Origin: Evansella halocellulosilytica
Lineage (GTDB): Bacteria > Bacillota > Bacilli > Bacillales > Salisediminibacteriaceae
Assembly: GCF_002335745.1 (NCBI RefSeq)
Contig: NZ_NIST01000001.1
Location: forward strand, 518,761 to 582,760
DNA length: 64,000 nucleotides
Reading direction: 5' to 3'
Below, one piece after another: positions 27,585 through 36,249 of this stretch (position 1 is the stretch's first letter; each line of letters begins with the position of its first letter). The position numbers and the translations under genes were made by a program. The notes under the pieces were generated by a model. The model was not told the DNA's origin and did not search any database. It saw only the letters and a program-made list of their open reading frames with translations.

Positions 27585-28049
27585 CTATATAAGTTTTTTC
27601 TTCATGATAAAGTTAATGAATTCTGTATTTTTAAGGTTCTTTTTTTGTTTATCCAATACTTGATAACCTTTCGATTCGAAGAATGGCTTTGCAGTTATAC
27701 TCGCTTCAGTCAATATTTCTGTATCGCCTTTTGATTTCGCACTATTTTCTAGACAGTCTAGTAGTTGTGCTCCAACCCCCTGTCTTTGATAATCTTTATG
27801 AGTAAAAAACAAATCAATTTCACCATTTTTAGTATAGTTTCCAAACCCTACAACTTGTTTATCGATAACTCCTACATATGTAATACTATTTTCAAGACGT
27901 TTTTCCCAAGCTTCAATACTTGAGTTAGTATTTGCCCAAACCTCAACTTGTTTCTCAGTGTAGTCTCCGTAATTAACCGTAAGAATTGTTTCTCTAAATA
28001 AATTTACAATTTGTTCGGTGTCCTTTTTCTCATACTGTCTAATTAACAA
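27585..28049 (-). CDS. GNAT-family N-acetyltransferase
   Basis: 154 residues from TTG 28049 (RBS GAGGAGG; the in-frame GTG at 28058 lies in the RBS). The GNAT acetyl-CoA pyrophosphate loop is YQRQGVGAQLLD (about residues 91-102), preceded by the beta-4 strand IDLFFTHKDY and followed by the EASITAKPFFESKGYQ motif. The acceptor substrate is unknown. No operon partner. Confidence 0.85.
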   Translation of the reverse strand: MLIRQYEKKDTEQIVNLFRETILTVNYGDYTEKQVEVWANTNSSIEAWEKRLENSITYVGVIDKQVVGFGNYTKNGEIDLFFTHKDYQRQGVGAQLLDCLENSAKSKGDTEILTEASITAKPFFESKGYQVLDKQKKNLKNTEFINFIMKKKLI

Positions 28050-28344
28050 GTTAAACACCTCCTCTTCTTATATAAATAACTATTTTTTCATGATCCTCTC
28101 CTGTTAGTGAAAAAGCTTTCCTGCTACCGTTAAAAGAAAACGATCGTTTGATGAAGAAATAGAACTTAACAAACACGACTATCATAAGCGCTAGTCGTAT
28201 TTCGTTAGTTTTGACAAGAGTATAGCTCCTGAAATGTAATCGAAGACTCCTTTATCATATCTAATCTACCCAATCAGTTCGCTTTATTATATTTGTATAA
28301 ACAGAATTATTATTCCATGTATTTTTCCATTCAACACTCGTGTC

Positions 28345-28731
28345 CTAAATAAGCTCTAACATTGATTGAGTTTCTGGCGGAAACGTGATGTTATCCAACC
28401 TTTCCAAATCCGTTTCGAAATATTTATCTTCTATGAATGATTAAATTCGTTATTGATTAAATAAGACGTTGATTTCGTTGCGCTTTGAACTCTCGAGTAC
28501 AATTAGGTTAGACCTCGCTCTACCCATTTTTTCGATTTCATAGCTAATGTGCTCAATTTCTTCAAAACCCTTTATTAATTGCTTCCATTAAGTATAGGGA
28601 ATTTCATTTTCACCCATGACTTTATTTAAAATGCTAGAAGTCGTAAAAGCCTCATTTGTGATCGTATGGATCATATTTATTAAATGAGGGGGTAAATAGT
28701 CTTGTTGATTACTAATTTTGCGATATCTCAT
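28345..28731 (-). pseudogene. Gene remnant with three in-frame stop codons
   Basis: One continuous 129-codon frame reads MRYRKISNQQDYLPPHLINM... through FETDLERLDNITFPPETQ and is interrupted only by three TAA codons (near 28588, 28455 and 28446). No frameshift is needed, so point mutations, not indels, probably inactivated it. I do not recognise the family. The region 28060-28344 beside it holds nothing I can identify. Confidence 0.55.
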
Positions 28732-28782
28732 AATTATAAAAGTCCTTACGGTAACAATTATATTAGGAGGAGAAAACAGTTT

Positions 28783-29226
28783 CTAAATCCATCTCCTAGT
28801 TGAAGCCTTATACCTCTCGTATTCTGATCCAAATGTTTCCGTTAGCTCTTTTTCTTCGTATTTAATGTACCACCGGTCTGTGATAATAAGAAATAATAAA
28901 ACGAAAACAGCAGTAGAAATCGCACCCAATACAATAAACAGACCAACTAACGCAACCAAAAAGCCTGTATACATCGGATTTCTACTATACTTGAAAAGGC
29001 CCTCGATCACTAATCGATCCGGCTTTTTAAATGTGTGAATGTTAGTCTGATGTTGACGAAATGAATTCGAACCCCAATTCGATACTGCTAAACCTCCCAC
29101 GACAAGAATAAAACCAATTAGATTATAAGGCATCGAAATCCATAAATAATATGGATAATATATTCTTAACAACACCATTCCAAGACAACAAATAAGAAAT
29201 AAGTGAGGCGGTAATAACACCTTCAT
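28783..29226 (-). CDS. Isoprenylcysteine carboxyl methyltransferase-like membrane protein
   Basis: 147 residues with four to five helices and the ICMT/phospholipid-methyltransferase signature: LFKYSRNPMYTGFL near residue 77 and KYEEKELTETFGSEYERYKASTRRW at the C-terminus, which forms the SAM-binding part. Bacterial members of this family are mostly uncharacterised methyltransferases. RBS GGGGGAA lies before the ATG. It stands alone between a decayed gene and the second AraC module. Confidence 0.82.
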   Translation of the reverse strand: MKVLLPPHLFLICCLGMVLLRIYYPYYLWISMPYNLIGFILVVGGLAVSNWGSNSFRQHQTNIHTFKKPDRLVIEGLFKYSRNPMYTGFLVALVGLFIVLGAISTAVFVLLFLIITDRWYIKYEEKELTETFGSEYERYKASTRRWI

Positions 29227-29567
29227 AGACAGTTCCCCCTTATGAATTTACTTACTATTTTAATTGTAAAGTGACAGAGATTCATTAACATAAATTAAGT
29301 CCTCACTCTAAATTTTATTTACTAATTCTCCAAAAATGACAAGTTCATACGTACAAGAGCCATATCCATCTGTTTTGTAGAATCTGTAGAGGAGAATTGC
29401 TCATCAAATCTTAAAAGACAAATGTCATCATACCTTCAATATTTTTGCCTTTATTTATGGTATGGTTTGTCCAAAGTCATTGATAATATATATGAACATA
29501 CTTGAAATTCCATTATTATGTATAATATTACTAGGAAAAATAAATTATCTATTATGGAGTTTTTATT

Positions 29568-30432
29568 ATGTCAAAAAGTGATTCTACCAATTTCGTGTTA
29601 CATGCAAAAAGTGAACAGTTTTACTGGGAAGGAAATGGTCAACTGTCCATTAAAACATTCTTTAATGGTAAAGCCCATTACAAGACTAACAAAGGTTTTT
29701 TTGCTGTTGAAGAGAGTAGATACCTACTTCTCAATGAAGGTGCATACACAATTTCAATTGAAGAACCTAAAGTTGTAGAATCCTTTTGTCTTTTCTTTAA
29801 AGATGGGTTTGCAGAAGAAGTCCTTCATTCCTTAAAAGAAACAAATGAGCGTCTTCTAAGCGATCCGTTTAAGGATACAAGTACAATTGGCTTTTTCGAA
29901 AAAACCTATCATAAAAATAATATTCTATCTTATCAATTGGAATATTTCATGCAGATATTACCCAGTCTTGATATTAATTCCGTTGGTTATGAGGAACAAT
30001 TCCATAAGATAATGTATTCTATTTTAAATGAACACATAAATACATATAAAGAAATAGAAAGCTTACACGCCATTCGTCATTCTACACGTGAAGAATTATT
30101 TAGAAGGGTAAGTATTGCGCATGATTATATTAGATCTTATTTTGATAATCCTATAAAACTAGATGAAATTTCAAGAGTCGCTTGTTTATCACCTAACCAT
30201 TTATTAAGAACTTACTATCAAATATACGGTAGAACTCCTCATCAGCATATTTCAGAGTTTAGAATACAAAAAGCAAAGCAACTATATATCAAAAGTAGAT
30301 AAAAATATGACTGATATAACCTTTATACTTGGATATCAAAACCCGGTATCCTTTAGTAAAATGTTTAAGCAACATGTTGGTTTATCTCCTAAAGAATATC
30401 GAAAAAAAGTGAGATTGGATAAGAAATTATAA
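29568..30432 (+). pseudogene. AraC-family regulator, second copy, frameshifted
   Basis: Strong relative of the AraC gene at 24150-25013 (same SDSTNFVLHAKSEQFYWEG start and same helix-turn-helix). The frame closes at 30302 after KQLYIKSR. The missing C-terminus (MTDITFILGYQNPVSFSKMF, HVGLSPKEYRKKV) continues in the next frame to 30432. Removing one A from the AAAA at about 30291-30296 restores a full-length protein, so this is a one-base insertion, a sequencing error, or slippage. The break falls between the two helix-turn-helix motifs. Confidence 0.85.
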
Positions 30433-30485
30433 GGGAGATTCTTTATTCTTATTAGGAATAATAAATTTGAAGGGAGAAATGTTTT

Positions 30486-30863
30486 ATGAATACTACCATG
30501 ATTAAGAATGTTAGGCAAATTGGAATACCTGTAAAAGATATAAATAGGGCACTGGATTTTTATAAAGATAAACTAGGACTTTCTCTATTATTTAACACGG
30601 ATAGTATGGCATTTTTTGAATGCGATGGCCGACGGCTCATGTTAACACTTCCAGAAAAAGAGGAATTTGCTCATTCAAGTTCGGTTATTTATTTTCAAGT
30701 AAATAATATTAAAGATACTTATGAACGCTTAGTAGATAAAGAAGTTCCTTTTATCGATGAACCACATGTGGTAACGAAAATGGGACAAACTGAAACATGG
30801 ATGGTATTTTTTAAAGATACAGAAGATAATACTCATGCATTGATGAGTGAAGTACAAATTTAA
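30486..30863 (+). CDS. VOC-family (glyoxalase-like) protein, second copy
   Basis: 125 residues, closely related to the VOC protein at 25066-25443, sharing for example IPVKDINRALDFYKDKLGLS and GQTETWMVFF. It has an ATG start with GAAGGGAG upstream. It sits 53 bases after the frameshifted AraC gene, keeping the same spacing as the first module. The intact VOC gene beside a damaged regulator suggests its expression may now be uncontrolled or lost. Confidence 0.85.
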   Translation: MNTTMIKNVRQIGIPVKDINRALDFYKDKLGLSLLFNTDSMAFFECDGRRLMLTLPEKEEFAHSSSVIYFQVNNIKDTYERLVDKEVPFIDEPHVVTKMGQTETWMVFFKDTEDNTHALMSEVQI

Positions 30864-30872
30864 GAAAACCAA

Positions 30873-30907
30873 AAGGAGACCGTCTGAATCACACGAACGG
30901 TCTCCTT
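30873..30907. terminator. Bidirectional terminator between the VOC gene and rlmH
   Basis: AAGGAGACCGT pairs with ACGGTCTCCTT around a 13-base loop. Confidence 0.85.
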
Positions 30908-30970
30908 CAATTTAAATTAGACTTTTTAATACTTCTTTATCAAGAATTACTTCTACCCTCCGCTTTACCA

Positions 30971-31450
30971 TCATTTGTGGTACGGTTCACCCCGGTTAAT
31001 CCGAAACGCGCGGTAGATTTGCTCGAGGAGGATGAGGCGCATGAGCTGGTGTGGATAAGTCATTTCTGAAAAGGATAGGTGTAGGTTTGCACGTTTTAGG
31101 ACGTCTTTACTTAATCCGACCGAGCCACCGATCACAAATGCAATTTTGCTTTTACCGTACGTTGCTAACTGATCAAGCTCCTTTGCAAACCTCTCCGACG
31201 TCCACTTTTTCCCTTCAATGGCAAGTGCAATGACATATGTATCTGGATTTATTTTATTTAAAAGTCGTTCGCCTTCTTTTTGCTTTACTTGCAGCATTTC
31301 TGCATCACTCATGTTTTCCGGTGCCTTTTCATCCGCAACTTCGATGAGCTGAACGTTCGCATACGATGATAATCGTTTCGAATATTCTTGAATGCCTTCC
31401 TTTAAATATTTTTCCTTTAGTTTTCCGACAGAAATGATTGAGATATTCAC
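30971..31450 (-). CDS. rlmH: 23S rRNA pseudouridine-1915 N3-methyltransferase
   Basis: 159 residues, the full RlmH/YbeA length, SPOUT fold with a C-terminal knot. Motifs: [19 protein letters not shown] at the start, [10 protein letters not shown] for SAM binding and the C-terminal [15 protein letters not shown] chose GTG 31450 behind GGAGAC; the longer frame would run into the DnaA-box cluster. In B. subtilis this gene is yydA, near the wal genes, as here. Confidence 0.96.
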   Translation of the reverse strand: MNISIISVGKLKEKYLKEGIQEYSKRLSSYANVQLIEVADEKAPENMSDAEMLQVKQKEGERLLNKINPDTYVIALAIEGKKWTSERFAKELDQLATYGKSKIAFVIGGSVGLSKDVLKRANLHLSFSEMTYPHQLMRLILLEQIYRAFRINRGEPYHK

Positions 31451-31472
31451 AGGACAGTCTCCTTTTATCTTG

Positions 31473-31803
31473 TTATCCACAGAACTTATCCACATATTCA
31501 CAGGGTGTTTGTGGAGTTATCCACTCACTTTATAACCAGCGGTCTTCTCACACATGAAACATGTTGTGGACAATTTTTCTTCTTCTGATACTTTAACAAT
31601 TTCAGGTGGCATCTCCCGCTCATCAATTGCCTCTTCTAATGCGATATCAATATGTTCATCACAGCTGTAAAACATCGTCACGTCTCCTTTTATTCGACAA
31701 TTAATTCGCTTTCTATCATAACATAAACACCTTAACATGATGAAAAACAGTCTGTGGATAATTAAAAGAGCCCTAAGCAAATCGAGATTATTTGTTATCC
31801 ACA
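31473..31803. promoter_or_regulatory. DnaA-box cluster upstream of rlmH
   Basis: Perfect DnaA boxes TTATCCACA occur at 31473-31481, 31486-31494 and 31795-31803, an inverted one (TGTGGATAA) at 31753-31761, and a near match TTATCCACT at 31517-31525. The first two are 13 bp apart. This is far from the presumed oriC and resembles the DnaA-box clusters known on the B. subtilis chromosome, one of which I recall being at yydA (rlmH). Confidence 0.85.
31517..31675 (-). CDS. CxxH/CxxC zinc-finger-like small protein
   Basis: 52 residues from ATG 31675 (RBS AAAAGGAG). The N-terminal pair Cys-x2-His (YSCDEHID) and the C-terminal Cys-x2-Cys (TTCFMCEKTAGYKV) define the small CxxH/CxxC family found next to rlmH in many Bacillus. 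It probably binds one metal ion. Function unknown. It lies inside the DnaA-box cluster between rlmH and the htrC gene and is likely cotranscribed with rlmH. Confidence 0.88.
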   Translation of the reverse strand: MFYSCDEHIDIALEEAIDEREMPPEIVKVSEEEKLSTTCFMCEKTAGYKVSG

Positions 31804-31856
31804 AAGAATAAAAGCCCAAGGCTCCTTCACCTTGGACTTTCGCGAATCAAATTTTA

Positions 31857-33071
31857 TTAAAATACTTGTTCGTCTAATGTGAGTTCAACTTCATCTAATT
31901 CACCTTCGCGATAAAAGCCGACTGTCACTGAATCACCGATCTGTTTTTCTGTATATAAGAAGCGTCGGAGATCATGTGTATCTTTTACCTCTTCACCATC
32001 TAATTCAACGATCACATCGCCTTCTTGAAGTCCTGCATCTGCTGCTGGCGAATCTGGCGTAACACCATCAATATAAACGCCGCCTTTCACATCTTCAGGA
32101 AGATTGAGCACCCCTTGCCAGTATGAGCTTGGAATTTCGTTTAACGAGTGAATCTCAACACCCATTTGCGGTCGGCGGACTTCACCGTGTTGTTCTATAT
32201 CATCAACGACTGGCTGGACGATCGCAGTCGGGATTGAAAAACCGATTCCTTCAACCGCTTGCTCCGCAATTTTCATCGAGTTAATCCCGATCACTTCACC
32301 ACGGATGTTTAAAAGTGCACCGCCGCTGTTCCCTGGATTAATCGCTGCATCCGTTTGGATTACTTCGGCATTCCAGTCAGGCTGTCCGTTTCCTGTTAAA
32401 TCAACAGGAATGCTTCGCTCGACAGCACTTATGATTCCTAATGTAACAGATCCTTCGAACGCGAGCGGATTTCCGATCGCAATCGCGGGCTCACCTGCGC
32501 GTAATGCATCTGAATCACCAAATTCAGCAACATCTGTTACATGTTCTGCATCAATCGTTAATACAGCTAAGTCGGTAAACTGATCGCCGCCGATAAGCTC
32601 GGCTTCGACTCTTGAACCGTCTGCTAACGTAACTTCAACCTCATTTGCTCCTTGAATGACGTGCTGGTTCGTCACAACATAAGCAATGTCATCTTCGACT
32701 TTATAAATGACACCAGAGCCTGTTCCTTCTTGACTCCCTTGAAAAAAGCCAGAGGATTCACGCATATTGATGACGCCAACGACGGCTTCAGACACATTAT
32801 CGACAGCTTCAATGACTTCTGAAGTCATACTAATATTCGTCACAGAGCCTGGCTCAATTTCTTCTATTTCTGCTGCAGTATCGACAACAGGTTCTGTCCC
32901 TTTAGGAACAACTTCATATGGCAGAAAACCATAGTTCGCGAGTACAGGGACTGAGAAAACAACAATGAGTGCTCCGATGGCTGCACTTATAAAGGAAATG
33001 AGTCCGTTTCGGCTCGACTTGTTCTTCTCTCTCTTTCTCGTCGTTTCGTATTGACTATCGTAATAACCCAT
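31857..33071 (-). CDS. htrC: HtrA/DegP-like serine protease with PDZ domain
   Basis: 404 residues: a cytoplasmic basic N-terminus, a signal anchor (about 24-46), a trypsin-like protease domain with the triad His137 (TNQHV), Asp167 (FTDLAV) and Ser249 (GNSGGAL), and a C-terminal PDZ domain (about 310-395, DGVTPDSPAADAGLQEGDVI). The location directly after walJ matches yyxA/htrC of B. subtilis, a quality-control protease on the outer face of the membrane. The start has GAGGAGG upstream. Confidence 0.93.
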   Translation of the reverse strand: MGYYDSQYETTRKREKNKSSRNGLISFISAAIGALIVVFSVPVLANYGFLPYEVVPKGTEPVVDTAAEIEEIEPGSVTNISMTSEVIEAVDNVSEAVVGVINMRESSGFFQGSQEGTGSGVIYKVEDDIAYVVTNQHVIQGANEVEVTLADGSRVEAELIGGDQFTDLAVLTIDAEHVTDVAEFGDSDALRAGEPAIAIGNPLAFEGSVTLGIISAVERSIPVDLTGNGQPDWNAEVIQTDAAINPGNSGGALLNIRGEVIGINSMKIAEQAVEGIGFSIPTAIVQPVVDDIEQHGEVRRPQMGVEIHSLNEIPSSYWQGVLNLPEDVKGGVYIDGVTPDSPAADAGLQEGDVIVELDGEEVKDTHDLRRFLYTEKQIGDSVTVGFYREGELDEVELTLDEQVF

Positions 33072-33291
33072 GGCAAACCCTCCTCAACATCTATATTTAT
33101 TGAGATGCTTAAAAAGATGAAACGAGCCCCGAACAAGCCATCCTTTTGATACATCTCCTAAGAGAAAAGTCATGTGTCATCGATCATGATGCAATTCTAT
33201 TTTATAAAACTATGATTACTATCGTCTATTATAATGCGGTGTTTTCGATAATTTTTCACACATATTTAGGATTTCCCATCGCGATACCATA

Positions 33292-34086
33292 TTATACATA
33301 AACGATCGGTGTCGGTTTTAACGGGTCGGTATCATGCAACTTTACTTGTTTGCCGATCTCAAAGCCTTTTTCTTCAAGCGTCTGTTGAACAGTCATTCGG
33401 GCAATGTCTTTCATATTGTTATCAAGACTTAAATGGGCAAGATAGACATCTGCCCCTTTATCGGTCAAAATATCGGCTAACGCTAATCCGGCATCAACAT
33501 TGGAAACGTGTCCTTCATCACCTAATATTCGGCGTTTTACGTTCCAAGGATATTTTCCCATTCTCAGCATGTCCATATCATGATTCGACTCAAAGACAAA
33601 CGTATGTGAATCTTTCGTGACCCCTTTTATCCGCTCACTGACGTACCCTGTATCCGTGACAACTGACAACTTCCTTCCTTCATGATGGAAGGAGAAAAAC
33701 ATCGGCTCTGCTGCATCATGAGAAACACCGAACGATTCTACATCTAAGCTACCGAACGCTTTCGTTTCACCAACTTCGAAATGAAATTTTTGATCAAGTA
33801 TCAATGTCCCTAATGCACTTTCCATAGCATGCCACGTTTTGGCGTTTGCATAAACTGGAAGGTTGTATCGCCTTGCTAAAATACCGACCCCTTTAATATG
33901 ATCACTATGCTCATGAGTGACAAGAATGCCATTTAAATCTTGTGGAGGAACATTCACTTGTTCAAAACAATGTTCAATTTTCTTCCCGCTTAAACCTGCA
34001 TCGATGAGCCATTTCTGATCGTCTGTTTCAACATAAATGGCATTTCCTGTACTCCCGCTCGCTAATACACTAAACCGTAAACTCAT
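33292..34086 (-). CDS. walJ: WalJ, metallo-beta-lactamase-fold exonuclease-like protein
   Basis: 264 residues with the MBL metal-binding motif [10 protein letters not shown] (about residues 59-68) and further His/Asp ligands. WalJ (YycJ) is the conserved last member of the wal operon, linked to coordination of replication and cell division and with nuclease activity in homologues. ATG 34086 lies just after the walI stop and has GTGGAG as RBS. Confidence 0.94.
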   Translation of the reverse strand: MSLRFSVLASGSTGNAIYVETDDQKWLIDAGLSGKKIEHCFEQVNVPPQDLNGILVTHEHSDHIKGVGILARRYNLPVYANAKTWHAMESALGTLILDQKFHFEVGETKAFGSLDVESFGVSHDAAEPMFFSFHHEGRKLSVVTDTGYVSERIKGVTKDSHTFVFESNHDMDMLRMGKYPWNVKRRILGDEGHVSNVDAGLALADILTDKGADVYLAHLSLDNNMKDIARMTVQQTLEEKGFEIGKQVKLHDTDPLKPTPIVYV

Positions 34087-34090
34087 ACTG

Positions 34091-34876
34091 CTATTCACTC
34101 TCCACACGTTGAACATCTGATTCTATCGCACTGACAAGATAGATTTCATCATTTACTTGAATTTGCCACACTGGTGAAAACACTTGAATTTCGACTGTCG
34201 TCTGAATTTGACTGTTATACCCGAGCTGAACATTATCTATCACTGTGTTTTCCGGAATTAATTGTTCTCTCAGCAATGTTTTGATCGCTTCCATCGGGGA
34301 TAGCATCTCTTGCTCTCCTCCTTGAGGGGTAATCTCCATATATTGCTGATTGTACGCGACAACTTGGAAATCTTCGTTTAACGTTAGCACGAGATGGACT
34401 CTCGACCGTTTATATTGGTCAATCGGCCTTCCTTCATACGTCTGGTGAAGGGCAATGATGTTTCGTTCTTCATCATAATGAGAAAACTGATATTCATCAC
34501 CATATAATATGTTCTGCTGTAAAAAAGCATCGACACGTGCTCGTAAGTTGTCATCTGACAGTTGATATGGATCTTCAAGTTCTGAATAAATTTCATATTC
34601 ATCAATTAATTGTACGTTCTGACCGTCAAGCTGCCGCTGGACTCTCTCCTCACTAAAGGATCTCGTTGTTCCAGATATATAAGATCCGCGCTGTGTTTCT
34701 TCGGCATCATCGATGTGAACGTCAATATTCCATTCATTTAATTCTAACTGCAAACTCGTTGGTGACAGAGAACTAATATTGCCTGAAGTTCGTTTTTCGA
34801 CTAGCTGAAAAGTCAGGAAGATATTTAAGATGAGAAATGTAATAATAAAAATCGTTTTTGTTTTACTAAAGTCCAT
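34091..34876 (-). CDS. walI: WalI, membrane regulator of WalK
   Basis: 261 residues: an N-terminal transmembrane helix (about 8-24) and an extracellular YycI domain rich in acidic residues. With WalH it binds the WalK sensor kinase in the membrane and restrains its activity. It follows walH by 2 bases, so it is translationally coupled. The acidic composition of the external domain suits a salt- or alkali-loving organism. Confidence 0.93.
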   Translation of the reverse strand: MDFSKTKTIFIITFLILNIFLTFQLVEKRTSGNISSLSPTSLQLELNEWNIDVHIDDAEETQRGSYISGTTRSFSEERVQRQLDGQNVQLIDEYEIYSELEDPYQLSDDNLRARVDAFLQQNILYGDEYQFSHYDEERNIIALHQTYEGRPIDQYKRSRVHLVLTLNEDFQVVAYNQQYMEITPQGGEQEMLSPMEAIKTLLREQLIPENTVIDNVQLGYNSQIQTTVEIQVFSPVWQIQVNDEIYLVSAIESDVQRVESE

Positions 34877-34878
34877 AG

Positions 34879-36249
34879 TTAATCAACCTCACGATTCGGT
34901 GCGTCCTGTAAAACTTCAGCATGCATATCAACCTGTTTCCAGCTTCCTCTTTCTTTTATAAACCATGATGGCGTTAAATAGATTAACGCACCTTGACGAT
35001 TCATATAATGACCGATTTTCATATCTTCCACTAAATCCTCATGAATGTTTTCACTCTCTTCAATAAATGACCATACGTCATCAAATGAAGGCATTTCTGT
35101 GTTCGTTTCTATTTCAAAGTCTTCTTCGTTTTCATTCAGCTGGAACAATGACCGCTTATACTCAGTAACCTGGTTTCCAACTCTTGTGATTTCCATCGTA
35201 TAAAATCCGTCCCGATTAATGTTCGAGCCTAAAATTGGCAGCCCTTGAATTTGTAGTCGGAATCGGATCGAATCATTGATGGACGTCTCATTCCAACTAT
35301 CGATAACATAGTTATCTGTCCAACCTTTATGTGCGTTAATAAAGTTTAGACTTGCTCGGAGAATTGACTGTTCTGTTACATCTTCTTGCTGGTTGACACC
35401 CGTTGATGGATGAGCATAATCTAATATGAGTCCGTTCCCAACAATACTCATCATTCTGTTTCCATCGGTATAAATCGTATCATTGTCTTGCGGATAGTTC
35501 TTTACAAATTGAGGGTCCGAGAATAATGCACCGATAAAGTCTCGTTCCTCAAGTTTCGTTGACAAATACGTATATGAATTCAAATGAAATTCTTCATTCG
35601 GCACATACTTTACATCCTGATAATGATGATCGTCGTCTTCATTAAAAAGATGTTTTTTAGCTGGGACTAGCCGGTCACGATCATTTTCATAAAAGCTCAG
35701 CAGTTGACTTAATGGAAGGTTCGTATCCGCTTGGACATTATCCGCTTCAGAGAGTGAAATAAACCTGACCGAGACTTCTGTATCACTGGATTCTTCATTT
35801 TCAAAAAGAATAATACGATCAACAGTATCAAGTGGAAATTGTTCTTCTTCAAAATCGAACAGTCTAGTAAGCCAATCACCTTGTACCGGATCATTAAATG
35901 AAAGCTCAATGTTTCTTCCATCATAATCCCTGTTCATTGATGGGACTCTGCGGCTGTCACCTGTACGAAGGAACGGAATTGATAGATCAGCGATTTCCTC
36001 CATAATGTTATCATAAGAATCCTGACTTGGATTTAGCCAATACACATCTCCTTCTTCGTGGATAGTAATATGATCTGGAATTAAGACGTCTCTTGTAGAC
36101 TTTTCTTCGCCAATTTCAATCGATTCAAAGTACTCAACGTCTGTTCTTATTACGTCATATTCTGGTTGGTACGCCCAAATTTGCCACGTTAAAATGATAC
36201 TAGTCAGAACTAAAATCCATAAAATGATCGACTTTATCAGTTCAATCAT
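34879..36249 (-). CDS. walH: WalH, membrane regulator of WalK
   Basis: 456 residues, YycH family: one N-terminal transmembrane helix (about 7-24) and a long extracellular region. The start overlaps walK by 8 bp. Together with WalI it modulates WalK. No unusual features apart from many acidic residues. Confidence 0.93.
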   Translation of the reverse strand: MIELIKSIILWILVLTSIILTWQIWAYQPEYDVIRTDVEYFESIEIGEEKSTRDVLIPDHITIHEEGDVYWLNPSQDSYDNIMEEIADLSIPFLRTGDSRRVPSMNRDYDGRNIELSFNDPVQGDWLTRLFDFEEEQFPLDTVDRIILFENEESSDTEVSVRFISLSEADNVQADTNLPLSQLLSFYENDRDRLVPAKKHLFNEDDDHHYQDVKYVPNEEFHLNSYTYLSTKLEERDFIGALFSDPQFVKNYPQDNDTIYTDGNRMMSIVGNGLILDYAHPSTGVNQQEDVTEQSILRASLNFINAHKGWTDNYVIDSWNETSINDSIRFRLQIQGLPILGSNINRDGFYTMEITRVGNQVTEYKRSLFQLNENEEDFEIETNTEMPSFDDVWSFIEESENIHEDLVEDMKIGHYMNRQGALIYLTPSWFIKERGSWKQVDMHAEVLQDAPNREVD

